64,000 nt of DNA from Pseudothermotoga hypogea DSM 11164 = NBRC 106472 (GTDB lineage: Bacteria > Thermotogota > Thermotogae > Thermotogales > DSM-5069), in NCBI RefSeq assembly GCF_000816145.1, contig NZ_CP007141.1, positions 1,736,001 through 1,800,000 on the forward strand. The letters run 5' to 3'. A program made the translations under genes and the position numbers. Under the pieces are notes generated by a model that did not search any database, was not told the origin of the DNA, and worked only from the letters and a program-made list of their open reading frames with translations. This document shows, in pieces, positions 27,011 to 36,508 of the stretch (the first letter of the stretch is position 1; each line of letters begins with the position of its first letter).

Positions 27011-28450
27011 TCACGTCGTTGGTTTAGAGTTTTGTCTCCTCGTTCGAACAAAGCTTAGCATCTCTTTTCTCAGTAAAGCGAATTCTTTCTTGTAGAGACA
27101 TACAACGGCGCAAAGTCCAATCATTCCAGCCATCATGTTGAGCCAAAGATTTCTGTTGAGTGTGCCAATCGACGATACAGTGATCATCATCAATACTCCT
27201 ACCGAAGCCCTTTTGATATCGTACCCAACTGGAAACAGTCTTTCTGAGATGTAGGTTCTCATGTAGAAATAAAGCACATACGAAAGCCCTGTCGAGATCG
27301 CTGCACCACGGCCGCCATACAGCGGCACGAGCAAAGTGTTGCCAACGAAATTCAAAAGCGCCGATATGGATGAAATGACCATGTGCCAGTACGTCTTCTT
27401 CGTCAGATCTATCCCCACACCACTCGTTAACCCCAACAACTGCGTGATCGGTACCAGTATCAAAAAAGGAGCAATCTGCGCAGACGGTCTGTAACTCTTC
27501 GCCAAGAGAAGAAAGATCACGTCTTTGAATCCAACGACCAAGAATCCAACAGCGAAAAGAACGAAAGAAACCATCTCGAACGCCTTTTTGAAGAACACCG
27601 TGTCCCCTCTGTCCCTCTCGTATCGCTCGTACGCGGTGGGCATCCACAAAAGAGAAAAACCTGTCTGAAACAAGTTCATGATCGAAACTATCTTGAACGC
27701 AGCACTGTACAAACCGATCTCCGTCATCGTGCTGTATCGCCTGAGTGCTATTCGATCCATCGACGTGAACAACCAGCTGAGCAACAAGTTCGGTACGAAA
27801 GGAAGACCATATTTCAAGATGGCACGAACTTCAGAAAAAGTGAACCTCACTGGCTTCCAGTACTCTTTTCCAAAGTAAATACCAGTCAATAAAGCCAAAA
27901 CGTATCCCATCATGTTTCCGAAAACTATGGCTATGAAGCTTCTCTCAACGAGTAACGCGTATAGAAGTGTGAAAGCAAGATTACCGACGGCGCTCACGGA
28001 GTCTACAAGTGAATAGAGAAATCCCTTCTTTCTCATTCTGACCAAGCTTTGATTGAAACGTTGAAGCACCACCAAGTACAGGGTGATCGACATCAGCAAG
28101 TTTATGTTCGGATATACTTTTCCATACAGCAGCAAGCTGATTTGTTTTCCAAAGATGAACAGGATGAATGAAACGCACGTGGTCACTACAAACGATGGAG
28201 AAAGACACACCCAGAAAAGTCTTCTTCTTTCCTCTTCCCTGTATTCGTTGAAGAATCTCATGAAGCTTTGATCTGTGCCAAGGAATATGAAACCAGTTAT
28301 GATGCTGAATACCATCGTGAACATCGCGCTCTTTCCGAATTCTTCCGGTATGATCAAGTAAGATATGACAGGCACGGAGAGAAAAGAGATGACTGCGCGA
28401 AACCACATGCCCAAAGAGAACGAAATGTAGGACTTAAGGTATTGTTTCAA
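27011..28450 (-). CDS. Polysaccharide repeat-unit flippase (Wzx-like)
   Basis: A multi-pass membrane protein of the oligosaccharide-flippase (MOP) superfamily that would turn lipid-linked repeat units to the outer side of the membrane. About 479 residues with roughly 12-14 hydrophobic segments; family-type stretches include SVPVISYLIIPEEFGKSAMF near the start and LYSAAFKIVSIMNLFQTGFS in the middle. I chose the TTG at 28450 with GAGGTGAGG upstream rather than the frame start at 28483. Last gene of the polysaccharide locus. Confidence 0.85.
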   Translation of the reverse strand: MKQYLKSYISFSLGMWFRAVISFLSVPVISYLIIPEEFGKSAMFTMVFSIITGFIFLGTDQSFMRFFNEYREEERRRLFWVCLSPSFVVTTCVSFILFIFGKQISLLLYGKVYPNINLLMSITLYLVVLQRFNQSLVRMRKKGFLYSLVDSVSAVGNLAFTLLYALLVERSFIAIVFGNMMGYVLALLTGIYFGKEYWKPVRFTFSEVRAILKYGLPFVPNLLLSWLFTSMDRIALRRYSTMTEIGLYSAAFKIVSIMNLFQTGFSLLWMPTAYERYERDRGDTVFFKKAFEMVSFVLFAVGFLVVGFKDVIFLLLAKSYRPSAQIAPFLILVPITQLLGLTSGVGIDLTKKTYWHMVISSISALLNFVGNTLLVPLYGGRGAAISTGLSYVLYFYMRTYISERLFPVGYDIKRASVGVLMMITVSSIGTLNRNLWLNMMAGMIGLCAVVCLYKKEFALLRKEMLSFVRTRRQNSKPTT

Positions 28451-28525
28451 TTCTTCCTCACCTCGGTGGATAGTGGCTCTCAATACTCAATTGATGGGTG
28501 TGACTTTTTGATAATCGCCAGATCA

Positions 28526-29005
28526 TTACTTTTCATCTCTCAGCTTTTCTCTGATCAAGTTCAAAACAATTCGCCTGTCATCATCGGGAAGCTGTCTCAG
28601 AATCGAGCACAGTTCATCGATAGAGGTCAATAATTGCTGAAACTTGGAACTGCTGATGTTTGCCATCCTTGGAAGAAATTCCACACCACACAGTTTCTTC
28701 AACGGTTCATACTTCTCCTTCCACTCTTCGCTCGCGACGATCACGTCTGGTTTGTACCTTTCGATGTCCTTCACCTTCTCTTCCCAACTGTTTGCAGGGA
28801 AAACTTCATCCACGCACTTTATGTTTTCCACGATCTTGGCCCTTTCTTCGTAACTGAACAGGCTGATCTTTCCCTTCTGGAGGTTGAACGCTTCCGTTGC
28901 AACTCCAACGATCAGGTAATCTCCATAAGTCTTTGCCCTTTGCAGAAAGTTCAAATGTCCAACGTGGAAAAGATCGAAACTGCCGTAGGTCAGAACTCTT
29001 CTCAT
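28526..29005 (-). CDS. tagD: Glycerol-3-phosphate cytidylyltransferase-like (TagD)
   Basis: Would make CDP-glycerol from CTP and glycerol-3-phosphate. The nucleotidyltransferase start RRVLTYGSFDLFHVGHLNFL carries HxGH, and NISSSKF near residue 120 stands where TagD has its ISTTK-like motif. 159 residues, with about 25 extra helical residues at the end. It overlaps the TagF-like gene by four bases, which supports a shared pathway. Another cytidylyl-acceptor alcohol is possible. Confidence 0.85.
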   Translation of the reverse strand: MRRVLTYGSFDLFHVGHLNFLQRAKTYGDYLIVGVATEAFNLQKGKISLFSYEERAKIVENIKCVDEVFPANSWEEKVKDIERYKPDVIVASEEWKEKYEPLKKLCGVEFLPRMANISSSKFQQLLTSIDELCSILRQLPDDDRRIVLNLIREKLRDEK

Positions 29006-30162
29006 ACCAACCTCTCCCCCCTGAGAGCCTTTTGGATCAACTCTAAGACTCTGTTTGTAGAATTGGCATCTCTGTATTGGTGAACCAACTTCACTACCAG
29101 CTGTCTTTCTGGTCTATAATAGTTAGGATCTTCCAAACTTTTCTTCACTTCCTTCTGCAACGAGTCTTGGTCCACGCATTTCGGTCCAGCTGCCCAGAAA
29201 TCGTAGTCGAGCAGCCATCCACCGCGAGTTTCCTTGTATTCTTTCAGATCAACCGGCGTGAAAACGACGGGTCTGTCGAGCAAGAGCCAGTCGAAATAGA
29301 TGGATGAATAATCTGTGACCAAAAGATCTGCACCATTCAGCAGTTTGTAGAAATCTGTTCTTTCACGTTTTAAAATCGCCGATTCTATGATTTTTATTCG
29401 ATCGCTTCCAAAACGTTTGAAATGATCCACAAAGAGCCACTCTTCGTTGGGATGGAGCTTCAAGAAGAACACGATGTTACTCTCCTCAAGAAAAGACAAA
29501 AACTTTTGTATATCGAATTCCTTGAATCCAAAAAAGTTGTCGTAAGATTTATTCCCCTCGACAAAATCTTCGTACCCAAACCTGAAGGTCGGAGCGAAGA
29601 TGATGACTCTTTTTCCCTCGAGGCTCATACCAAAGAGTTTCTCGAGGTTCTTCTTGCCGTTCACTGTCAACAGATAATCGTTCCTCGGCGCACCGGTGAC
29701 AACGTATAGACTGATGGACAATCCCACACACGCGTTTCTCAAAACGGTGCCAAAATCGGAGTAAGAACAGAAGATGTTTGGCTTACTATCGTATCTTTGA
29801 ACTCTCTTGTCCATCAGTCCTGCCTTCTTGGTGGGAAAACTGTGCCACAGCTCGATGTGAACCGTCTTTCTACGCAACCTCCTACCACCGTGCGTCGTCA
29901 CGATCACCTTGCTCTTGGCAGTCCATTCGATCATGTGCCATTTGAATAGTAATCTCTTCCACAGTGATTCAAAAGGTTTCTCCGGCAACTCTATGACCTT
30001 GAACTTGCAATCCTTTATCTCACCCTTTTCGTAGGCTTCTAAAACTGGGTTCAAATTGCAACCTGAGTAGTTCAAGAAATAAAGTGTCACCAAATTCTTA
30101 TCCACCCTGCAGAACAATCTCGCAACCATCTCCAAAAACTTCACAACCAAGAATTTGAGCAT
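29002..30162 (-). CDS. CDP-glycerol glycerophosphotransferase-like (TagB/TagF family)
   Basis: 386 residues; the family transfers glycerol-phosphate (or a related alditol phosphate) to a glycan carrier at the inner face of the membrane. Visible features: IELWHSFPTKKAGL (the WHG-like region), RNDYLL, IIFAPTFR, KLHPNE and LVTDYSSIYFDWLLLDRPVVF, the family's most constant block. ATG with GAGGG upstream. With TagD next to it, a glycerol-phosphate decoration of the surface polymer is likely. Confidence 0.87.
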   Translation of the reverse strand: MLKFLVVKFLEMVARLFCRVDKNLVTLYFLNYSGCNLNPVLEAYEKGEIKDCKFKVIELPEKPFESLWKRLLFKWHMIEWTAKSKVIVTTHGGRRLRRKTVHIELWHSFPTKKAGLMDKRVQRYDSKPNIFCSYSDFGTVLRNACVGLSISLYVVTGAPRNDYLLTVNGKKNLEKLFGMSLEGKRVIIFAPTFRFGYEDFVEGNKSYDNFFGFKEFDIQKFLSFLEESNIVFFLKLHPNEEWLFVDHFKRFGSDRIKIIESAILKRERTDFYKLLNGADLLVTDYSSIYFDWLLLDRPVVFTPVDLKEYKETRGGWLLDYDFWAAGPKCVDQDSLQKEVKKSLEDPNYYRPERQLVVKLVHQYRDANSTNRVLELIQKALRGERLV

Positions 30163-30199
30163 CTTTCAGACCCTCTTTCATCATCCCACAACCTGTTGT

Positions 30200-30428
30200 T
30201 CATGATCCAAAACATTCAAGTGCCAAGAAAACCGGCTCGTCTTCCCTGTCTAGGATCTTGTCCGGACCGATCCCTCTCATGAAATCCTTCAAATCTGTGT
30301 ATCCATTTTCGATCATACATCCCTTGTGACGACTCGACAGCTTCTTTGTAATCCTGTGCCTCAAGTATGGCACGCTGGATTCCACTAAGAAAACCGTTGA
30401 ACCCCTGTGCTTGGTATCGGCCCGCCAA
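30200..30428 (-). pseudogene. Fragment of an asparagine synthetase gene
   Basis: ESSVPYLRHRITKKL, then NGYTDLKDFMRGIGPDKILDR match the C-terminal part of the intact AsnB at 31776-33641 (ESRVPYLDYRI, NGYTKAILRDSMRGIVPDKILDR). The match is split over two frames and everything else is missing. A decayed paralogue inside the polysaccharide locus. Confidence 0.75.
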
Positions 30429-30499
30429 AACTTAAAAGCTTGCGGTAATTTTGAAACTGCAACATTATGCTTCTCATCAGTTCAGTCTCGTTCATTTTC

Positions 30500-31588
30500 T
30501 CAACCCAAAACAAATTGGACAAACTGTTCTTCTTTTTTACTGTCCCAGACAAACTCTTGTTGGTGACGCAGAACGTTTGTAACTAACTGTGCGTACTCCG
30601 CGTAAGCTTGAGTTATCTTCTCCACAGATTCTTGCACTTGGTCTGGATTTATGACCACTCCAATGCCATAGCGTTCAACTAATCTTTTCATAGACACGAA
30701 CGAGTCCTTGACTATCACAGGTGTGCCTGCTCCGATAGAGTCGAAGAATTTGTTTGGTAGTGACAAAGCATCATTCAGACACACGTCTACACGGGCAGAG
30801 TAGTAGGAAATCCAAGTGAAGGCTGCCTTTGAGATCTCTCGCATCATCTCATCATAGGGTAAGGGGGACACAATCATGTAGTTTAAATCGCTGGGTAAGT
30901 TGGTTACTATACCTATTTGCTTTATCGTGAAGCCCAGATCTGAAAGCGCTCGAAGAACTCTGATTTCGTTCGGTGTGAATTTTCTCGGAGTCCTGCCCAC
31001 TATACATATTTCCTTGTTTTTTTCGTTGCTTCGGTACGATGTGGACGCATAGTTTGGAACCACCATAGTTTTGCGAGGAAGACTGATTCGTTTCAGCACT
31101 TCATCACGCTGTTCTTCGGAGACGAAGATCAAATTGTCACTCAGTGAGATTTGTTCACGAAGTACTCTCCACATAAGCGCCGTCTTCATGAACCTGACGG
31201 GTGAAGGCAACCATTCGTATCTCTCCCCGGGATAGAGCTCGTGCATGTCGAAGACCACTTTCTTCGCCTTCTTTCTCCCACACTTGAAGACTGCAAGAGG
31301 TGCCGTTGATGAAAAATCATGCAAATACAAAACATCGAAATCGGTTTCAGTGACTAACTTCTCGATCGCTCTGTCAAAGCTAACCCTTTTCACAACTTTG
31401 TCGAGAAAGTTCTTACTAGACCGTTTGAACAAAGGCACATAGTTCACGTTTCCATCTTTATACGGGTGCTCCTTGGAAACAGAAAGGAATTGGTAGATAA
31501 CCTCGGCATACTTTGAAAGCGCCTGAACGGTTCTGAAGACGCGCTTGTCATACTTCAAGTGCGTGTAGCCGAGAATCAGTACCTTCAC
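30500..31588 (-). CDS. Glycosyltransferase, GT4-like (GT-B fold)
   Basis: About 362 residues. The start KVLILGYTHLKYDKRVFRTVQAL is a GT-B N-terminal fold, VVFDMHELYP and LIFVSEEQRDEVLK are typical of family 4, and LPNKFFDSIGAGTPVIV is the donor-binding E/D-x7-E-like region with Asp/Ser. GTG at 31588 with GGGGGTGAAG upstream. It would add one sugar of the repeat unit; donor and acceptor cannot be read from sequence. Confidence 0.82.
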   Translation of the reverse strand: MKVLILGYTHLKYDKRVFRTVQALSKYAEVIYQFLSVSKEHPYKDGNVNYVPLFKRSSKNFLDKVVKRVSFDRAIEKLVTETDFDVLYLHDFSSTAPLAVFKCGRKKAKKVVFDMHELYPGERYEWLPSPVRFMKTALMWRVLREQISLSDNLIFVSEEQRDEVLKRISLPRKTMVVPNYASTSYRSNEKNKEICIVGRTPRKFTPNEIRVLRALSDLGFTIKQIGIVTNLPSDLNYMIVSPLPYDEMMREISKAAFTWISYYSARVDVCLNDALSLPNKFFDSIGAGTPVIVKDSFVSMKRLVERYGIGVVINPDQVQESVEKITQAYAEYAQLVTNVLRHQQEFVWDSKKEEQFVQFVLG

Positions 31589-31775
31589 AACCTTCACCCC
31601 CAATCCTGGCACGAAAGTTCCAGGTCAACGGTTCGCAATTCAAATACGAAAAACACCATTCACGGTCCCAAATTATCACGACCGACGCGAATAAGTGTGT
31701 CCGTACACGTTTTAAATAGGCCGTGGACAAAATTCGGTGAGTTCCGTTCCGATACATCTTTGGAGAATCACACCA

Positions 31776-33641
31776 TTAGACTTCCACGCTGAAAGTTTTC
31801 ACCCACTCACCGACATTGATAACCTTCCAGATTGTCGGAATGTACTTCTGACCATCGTCCCTCAATACTTTCTCAGCGTAACCCGCGAACTGTGGTCTCA
31901 CTATATTCTTTAAAATCTTGACATTCTCTTGTATCTTATTCAACACGAACTTCCTATTTCTCCTCATCCACACTTCTTCCGGTGTGGCGAAACCTATCTT
32001 GTCCTTTCTGTCCAAGATCTTGTCCGGAACAATACCTCTCATCGAATCCCTCAGAATCGCTTTCGTGTATCCGTTCCGTATTATATAACTTTCGGGAAGA
32101 CTCAACAGAAACTCTACGATCCTGTAATCCAAGTATGGTACCCTGGATTCCACCGAGAAAGCCATCGAGTTTCTGTCTTCCCAATGAAGCAGGGCGGGAA
32201 GTGAAGACTCAAATACCAATTTGTATGCATATTCGGTGATGTTTTTGACATTCATCCATTTGACACCACCATCATAATCTTTGGGCACCGAGAAGAATCT
32301 TGAGCCGCCGACTTTCCTCCTCAACAGAACTTTGAGACTGTCAGGAAGCATGTTCACCAACACGTATTTCGTGACGCCAACGTTCGGCCAAACGCTCTTC
32401 ACGGCCCTGAATTCTTTTGAGAACACTCGCAACTTGAATCGTCTCAGCAGAGAAGCAAGATAGATTCCTACAGATGAATGATATCCAGCTAAGATTTCGT
32501 CAGCACCCTGTCCATCGAGCATCACAATTATTCCGTTCTTTCTGGCTTCTTTGAAAACGCTGTATTGTGCAAAGATCGAAGCTGAACCGAACGGTTCGTC
32601 TTGGTGCCAGACGAGCGATTCAATCTCGTTGGAACCGTTGGAGTTCAGTTCGGCGAAGAAATCTTCGAACTTCGGAGAGACTTTGTGTGAAACAACATTT
32701 GTATGCTTGACAACTTCGTCCACGTACTTTTCTTCGTTATATTTCTCAAACTCCGAACAGAACGATACCGTCTCGATCTTCCCATTCGCCCCGAGCAGTC
32801 TCCTCATGACACTAACCAAAGTCGAACTGTCCAAACCACCAGAGAGACACGAACCGACCTTCACATCGCTTCGAAGTTGTAACCTCACAGAATCGAACAC
32901 GAGCTCTCGAAATTTCTTCTGTGCTTCCTCGTAAGGGATGTCGATCTTCTCAATCTTGATGTCGTACCATCTTTGCACTGTGAACCTCTTCGTGGTCAAA
33001 TCGTAAAGAAGGTACTCTCCTCCTCTGAGCTGGTAGACTCCTTCGAACATCGTTTCGTTTGTGTGGTCTATGAGATTGAACGTCAGATAGTCGTACACCC
33101 TGCGGTGGTTCATTCTCGCTCTCCAACCCTTGACGGTTGTGAACTGCTTTATCTCCGATCCAAAGCAGAACTTGCTCCCTATCTTGGTGTAGTAGAGTGG
33201 TTTCACACCGAATCGATCACGAGACAGAAACATGAGATTCTTGCGTTGGTCATAGATAGCGAAGGCCCAAATACCATTGAATTTGTTCACGCAGTCCAAG
33301 CCCCATCTGTCGTAGCTAGCTAAGATCACCTCGGTGTCTGATTGTGTAGAAAAACGATACCCAGCGGCGATCAGTTCATCTCTGATCTCAATGTAGTTGT
33401 AAATCTCCCCGTTGTACACGATGACGTACTCTCCGTTCTGACCAACGTACTTCATGGGCTGGTTCGACAAATCCGACAGGTCTATGATGCGCAGTCTTCT
33501 GTGACCCAAGGCGAAGTCCTTGCCGAAGTAGAAACCCTCGTGGTCAGGACCTCGGTGAGCTATAAGCCTTGTCATGGCTTTGATTTCTTCCTCTAAGACG
33601 GGCGCTCCGTCTTCGTTGATGATGCCAGCTATACCACACAT
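31776..33641 (-). CDS. asnB: Asparagine synthetase, glutamine-hydrolysing
   Basis: About 621 residues. The protein begins MCGIAGIINEDG, with the Cys that becomes the N-terminal nucleophile, then RLIAHRGPDHEG, YNGEIYNY and, in the synthetase half, SCLSGGLDSSTLV (PP-loop) and GQGADEILAGYHSS. This is the full two-domain enzyme. I start at the Met before CGIAG because the nucleophile must be residue 2. Inside a polysaccharide locus such an AsnB may amidate a sugar acid rather than make asparagine. Confidence 0.92.
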   Translation of the reverse strand: MCGIAGIINEDGAPVLEEEIKAMTRLIAHRGPDHEGFYFGKDFALGHRRLRIIDLSDLSNQPMKYVGQNGEYVIVYNGEIYNYIEIRDELIAAGYRFSTQSDTEVILASYDRWGLDCVNKFNGIWAFAIYDQRKNLMFLSRDRFGVKPLYYTKIGSKFCFGSEIKQFTTVKGWRARMNHRRVYDYLTFNLIDHTNETMFEGVYQLRGGEYLLYDLTTKRFTVQRWYDIKIEKIDIPYEEAQKKFRELVFDSVRLQLRSDVKVGSCLSGGLDSSTLVSVMRRLLGANGKIETVSFCSEFEKYNEEKYVDEVVKHTNVVSHKVSPKFEDFFAELNSNGSNEIESLVWHQDEPFGSASIFAQYSVFKEARKNGIIVMLDGQGADEILAGYHSSVGIYLASLLRRFKLRVFSKEFRAVKSVWPNVGVTKYVLVNMLPDSLKVLLRRKVGGSRFFSVPKDYDGGVKWMNVKNITEYAYKLVFESSLPALLHWEDRNSMAFSVESRVPYLDYRIVEFLLSLPESYIIRNGYTKAILRDSMRGIVPDKILDRKDKIGFATPEEVWMRRNRKFVLNKIQENVKILKNIVRPQFAGYAEKVLRDDGQKYIPTIWKVINVGEWVKTFSVEV

Positions 33642-33845
33642 TTGGTGTGTGCACCTCCTCACCTCCGACTATACATATCCCTACCGGACGTCGAAATTCC
33701 AAGATCGGTCCTCCAATTCTTCAATCCCTGATTTTATAACGAAAACATCTAAAAAGTCATCCGCTTGTGGGTTCAGCTCTCCTCAGATGTACCTTTCACC
33801 TGTTCAGTCACTTCTTGAAGATGCTTCTGATCCTAGACTGTTTCT

Positions 33846-35151
33846 GTAGAACACCACAACCAAGATAGAACGTTTGGCGATGCCCTCATATGAGAAACCT
33901 TAGGCACCAGCACTGAAGCAATGTTCTTCATTTGTGCGTTCATGTCGGATCTCGAAAGCAACCTTTGAATAACCTCCGTCAGTTCTCTTTCTAACTCTTC
34001 ATCCGCACTAACCCTTCAAGAAGACAACGTTACCTCCAAGGTCCAGATGTTCCACCGAGCCTGGCCAATATTTGTAAACCAAAGGAAGACCACATCCCAC
34101 GGCTTGCGGCCAAAGAACACTGATGCTTCCTGGAAAAACGGCAACGTTGGATGCCAGAAAATACTCTTAGATCTCTTTGCTGTCTATCCAGCCTATGTAT
34201 TTGATCCTTTCGTCTTGGTCGATAGCCTTGCCAACAACTCTCTTGACGTCTTCCGCTGTATCGGCAAAGATTATCAAACGTAGATCCAAAGATTCAACAC
34301 TTCTGAAAGCGCGAATCGGCACGTATGAGTTTTTGTCACGATTCATCTTTCCACCAGTTATCAAAACAAAGTCGCTCTCTCGATATGATTCCTCACCTTT
34401 TCGAATATTTTGATCAGCCTATCTGTTCGTTTCATCTCTATCAGATTCCCGACGAATCCAACCTATTTGTAGCCTTCGCCGTGTATACCGAGTTGTTTTC
34501 TCACTCGGTCTTTGTCGAGTGGTCTAAAAGTCTGTTGATCGTTCCCCGTTCGGAATCACAAACACATTTTAGCTGAATAACCGAAAGATTTTGCTTTCTC
34601 AAGAAGCTCATCGCTGACAAAAATCACTACTTGAGCCAATTCGAAAACTTTCAAATAGATCTTCTCTCTTTTTTAGGATATTGACATCGCTTCCGTGCAC
34701 TGTCAAGACGTACGGTTTTGAATACTTTTGAGTAGAATCTGCACAAGTAAATCTGCTCATGGTGTGTACATCCCATGGGCGTGGATCAAATTGAATTTGG
34801 AAAGATCAAAGCCTTTCTCGGCACATCTGGCGAAGCATTGAGCGTAGATTGAAATCGTACGCTCGTCAAAAGCTTTGCTTATTCTTTTCAATACTTCCCA
34901 CAGAAGCTAACTGGTCGTTTTTCCACATTTCAAGAGCGAATAATCAACACCGCTAAAGTTCGTGGCTGGAGTGAATGAGCTTTTCCTGAGCAAATATCTT
35001 GCGAGTCGCACGAATAAATCGTCTTGGAACCAAACTGGTGCCGCTGTGTAGTCAGTGCCAAGCTTTGTCGCTTGAGTCTTTTAGTTGTGAATATAACACT
35101 TGACAATTGATTCACGAAGGGGAACAGATTTGTGAGAATCAGGATTCTCAA
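33846..35151 (-). pseudogene. Decayed GT4 glycosyltransferase
   Basis: Read leftward through several frames the region gives MRILILTNLFPFVNQ (35151), FNLIHAHGMYTP, LTVHGSDVN-like, AQVVIFVSDELLEKAKSFGY, LVTGGKMNRDKNSYVPIRAF, ADTAEDVKRVVGKAI, and LSADEELERELTEVIQRL. In order, these are the parts of a family 4 glycosyltransferase of about 380 residues. Frameshifts and stops are spread along the gene. The whole stretch between the flanking genes (33642-35154) is explained by it except about 200 bp at the left. Confidence 0.8.
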
Positions 35152-35154
35152 GTC

Positions 35155-36462
35155 CTAAGCATTCTTTCCACTTGATTCATCGAGCGTTATTTTTTCTATT
35201 ATTCCTTCAAGCTTTTTCGATAGGCTTTCGTAGAGGTACGATTGAATAACTTGTTCGCGGCTTTTCCGATCCACAGGACTTCTCTTTCTAAACAACTGTT
35301 CAATATAGTCTGCCATCATTTCGGTTTGTGATTTCTCAAACACCTTCGAAATCCCATCGCATTCAATCTCTTCACGCATTTCCCAGTCCCTGGGAGCTAT
35401 TACCAATATGGGTCTGCCCGTAGCAAGATACTCGTACACTTTTCCAGTCCTTATGGATCTACCCTCTTGTGGATCTTCACCGGTGTAAACGATCAGCAAA
35501 AGCAGATCAGCCTGAGCTTGCAACCTCAAAGCCTCGTCCCTTGAAACAAAACCACGATTCTCTAAGATGTCGAGCATGGAGAATTTGTCAAATAAACTCT
35601 GAACGTATTCATAGTCCTTACCAGCGTAGATGAATTTGAGCTTGGAGTAAATATCTCTTTTCTCCTCCTTGATCCTCGAGAGAGCCAAAATAAACGAGCT
35701 AAGTTCACGTGTCCCAGGGTGAAAACTTCCAGTGTAAGCTATTTCGAAATTCTCACGTGTATCATCTGAACATTCTCCTAAAAACAACTCTCCATCATAA
35801 CCGTTTGGCAAAAAGAAAACCTTGTCACCACAAAGCCTTTTATAATCTTCGACCATCTTTTTTGAGACAACGAGTACTACATCGGCCATGGCTAAGATTC
35901 GTCTAGTTGCGTAAGCAAAAACCGGTAATTTCGTCAAAACAGATTCGTGTAAGTTGAACGAAGGGTCTCTAAAGTCAGCCAGCCAAACGACAGTTTTGGG
36001 GAACCGTTTCTTAAATAACTTACCCAGCTTCAATGAAAACCAAGGATCATAAGTGGTTATCAAGACCGTTCTTTCATGGTCACTGATAATCTTACTCAGT
36101 TCAGTAACATAAGCTTGATAATCATGAAGGAGCATACCTCCAGATGATACTGGTAGAAACTTTTCTAAGACAGGCCTGATCTCACGTTTTATTATTCGAA
36201 GTAGTTTTGAGAACATGGTTTGTTTTTTCGCAAACTTACTATTGACCACAACGTGTGGATCGTACTTGAAGTATTTCAACGGGATCTCCACCAACTTGGT
36301 TTGACCCAAATCGAAGCTTCTGAAACTCTGTTTGCTTGGAAAGCAACTTGTTATGAAATAGACCGAATGACCTACGGACAAATACTTGGCAAACTTTTCC
36401 CATCTCACGGACGCTATGTTATTCCATCTCGGTGAATATGGTGAAACGATCACTATCTTCAC
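35155..36462 (-). CDS. Glycosyltransferase, GT-B fold
   Basis: About 435 residues. KIVIVSPYSPRWNNIASVRWEKFAKYL at the start is an N-terminal GT-B fold. WLADFRDPSF, VSKKMVEDYKRL, NGYDGELF, YTGSFHPGTREL and GKVYEYLATGRPILVIA are typical of family 4 enzymes acting on surface glycans. GTG at 36462 eight bases after GAGGGG; the longer frame has no ribosome binding site. It overlaps nothing and is followed by the decayed glycosyltransferase. Confidence 0.85.
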   Translation of the reverse strand: MKIVIVSPYSPRWNNIASVRWEKFAKYLSVGHSVYFITSCFPSKQSFRSFDLGQTKLVEIPLKYFKYDPHVVVNSKFAKKQTMFSKLLRIIKREIRPVLEKFLPVSSGGMLLHDYQAYVTELSKIISDHERTVLITTYDPWFSLKLGKLFKKRFPKTVVWLADFRDPSFNLHESVLTKLPVFAYATRRILAMADVVLVVSKKMVEDYKRLCGDKVFFLPNGYDGELFLGECSDDTRENFEIAYTGSFHPGTRELSSFILALSRIKEEKRDIYSKLKFIYAGKDYEYVQSLFDKFSMLDILENRGFVSRDEALRLQAQADLLLLIVYTGEDPQEGRSIRTGKVYEYLATGRPILVIAPRDWEMREEIECDGISKVFEKSQTEMMADYIEQLFRKRSPVDRKSREQVIQSYLYESLSKKLEGIIEKITLDESSGKNA

Positions 36463-36508
36463 GAGTCTTTCCCCTCTCCAACTCCCACAACACTTATCGA
36501 TCTTTTTC

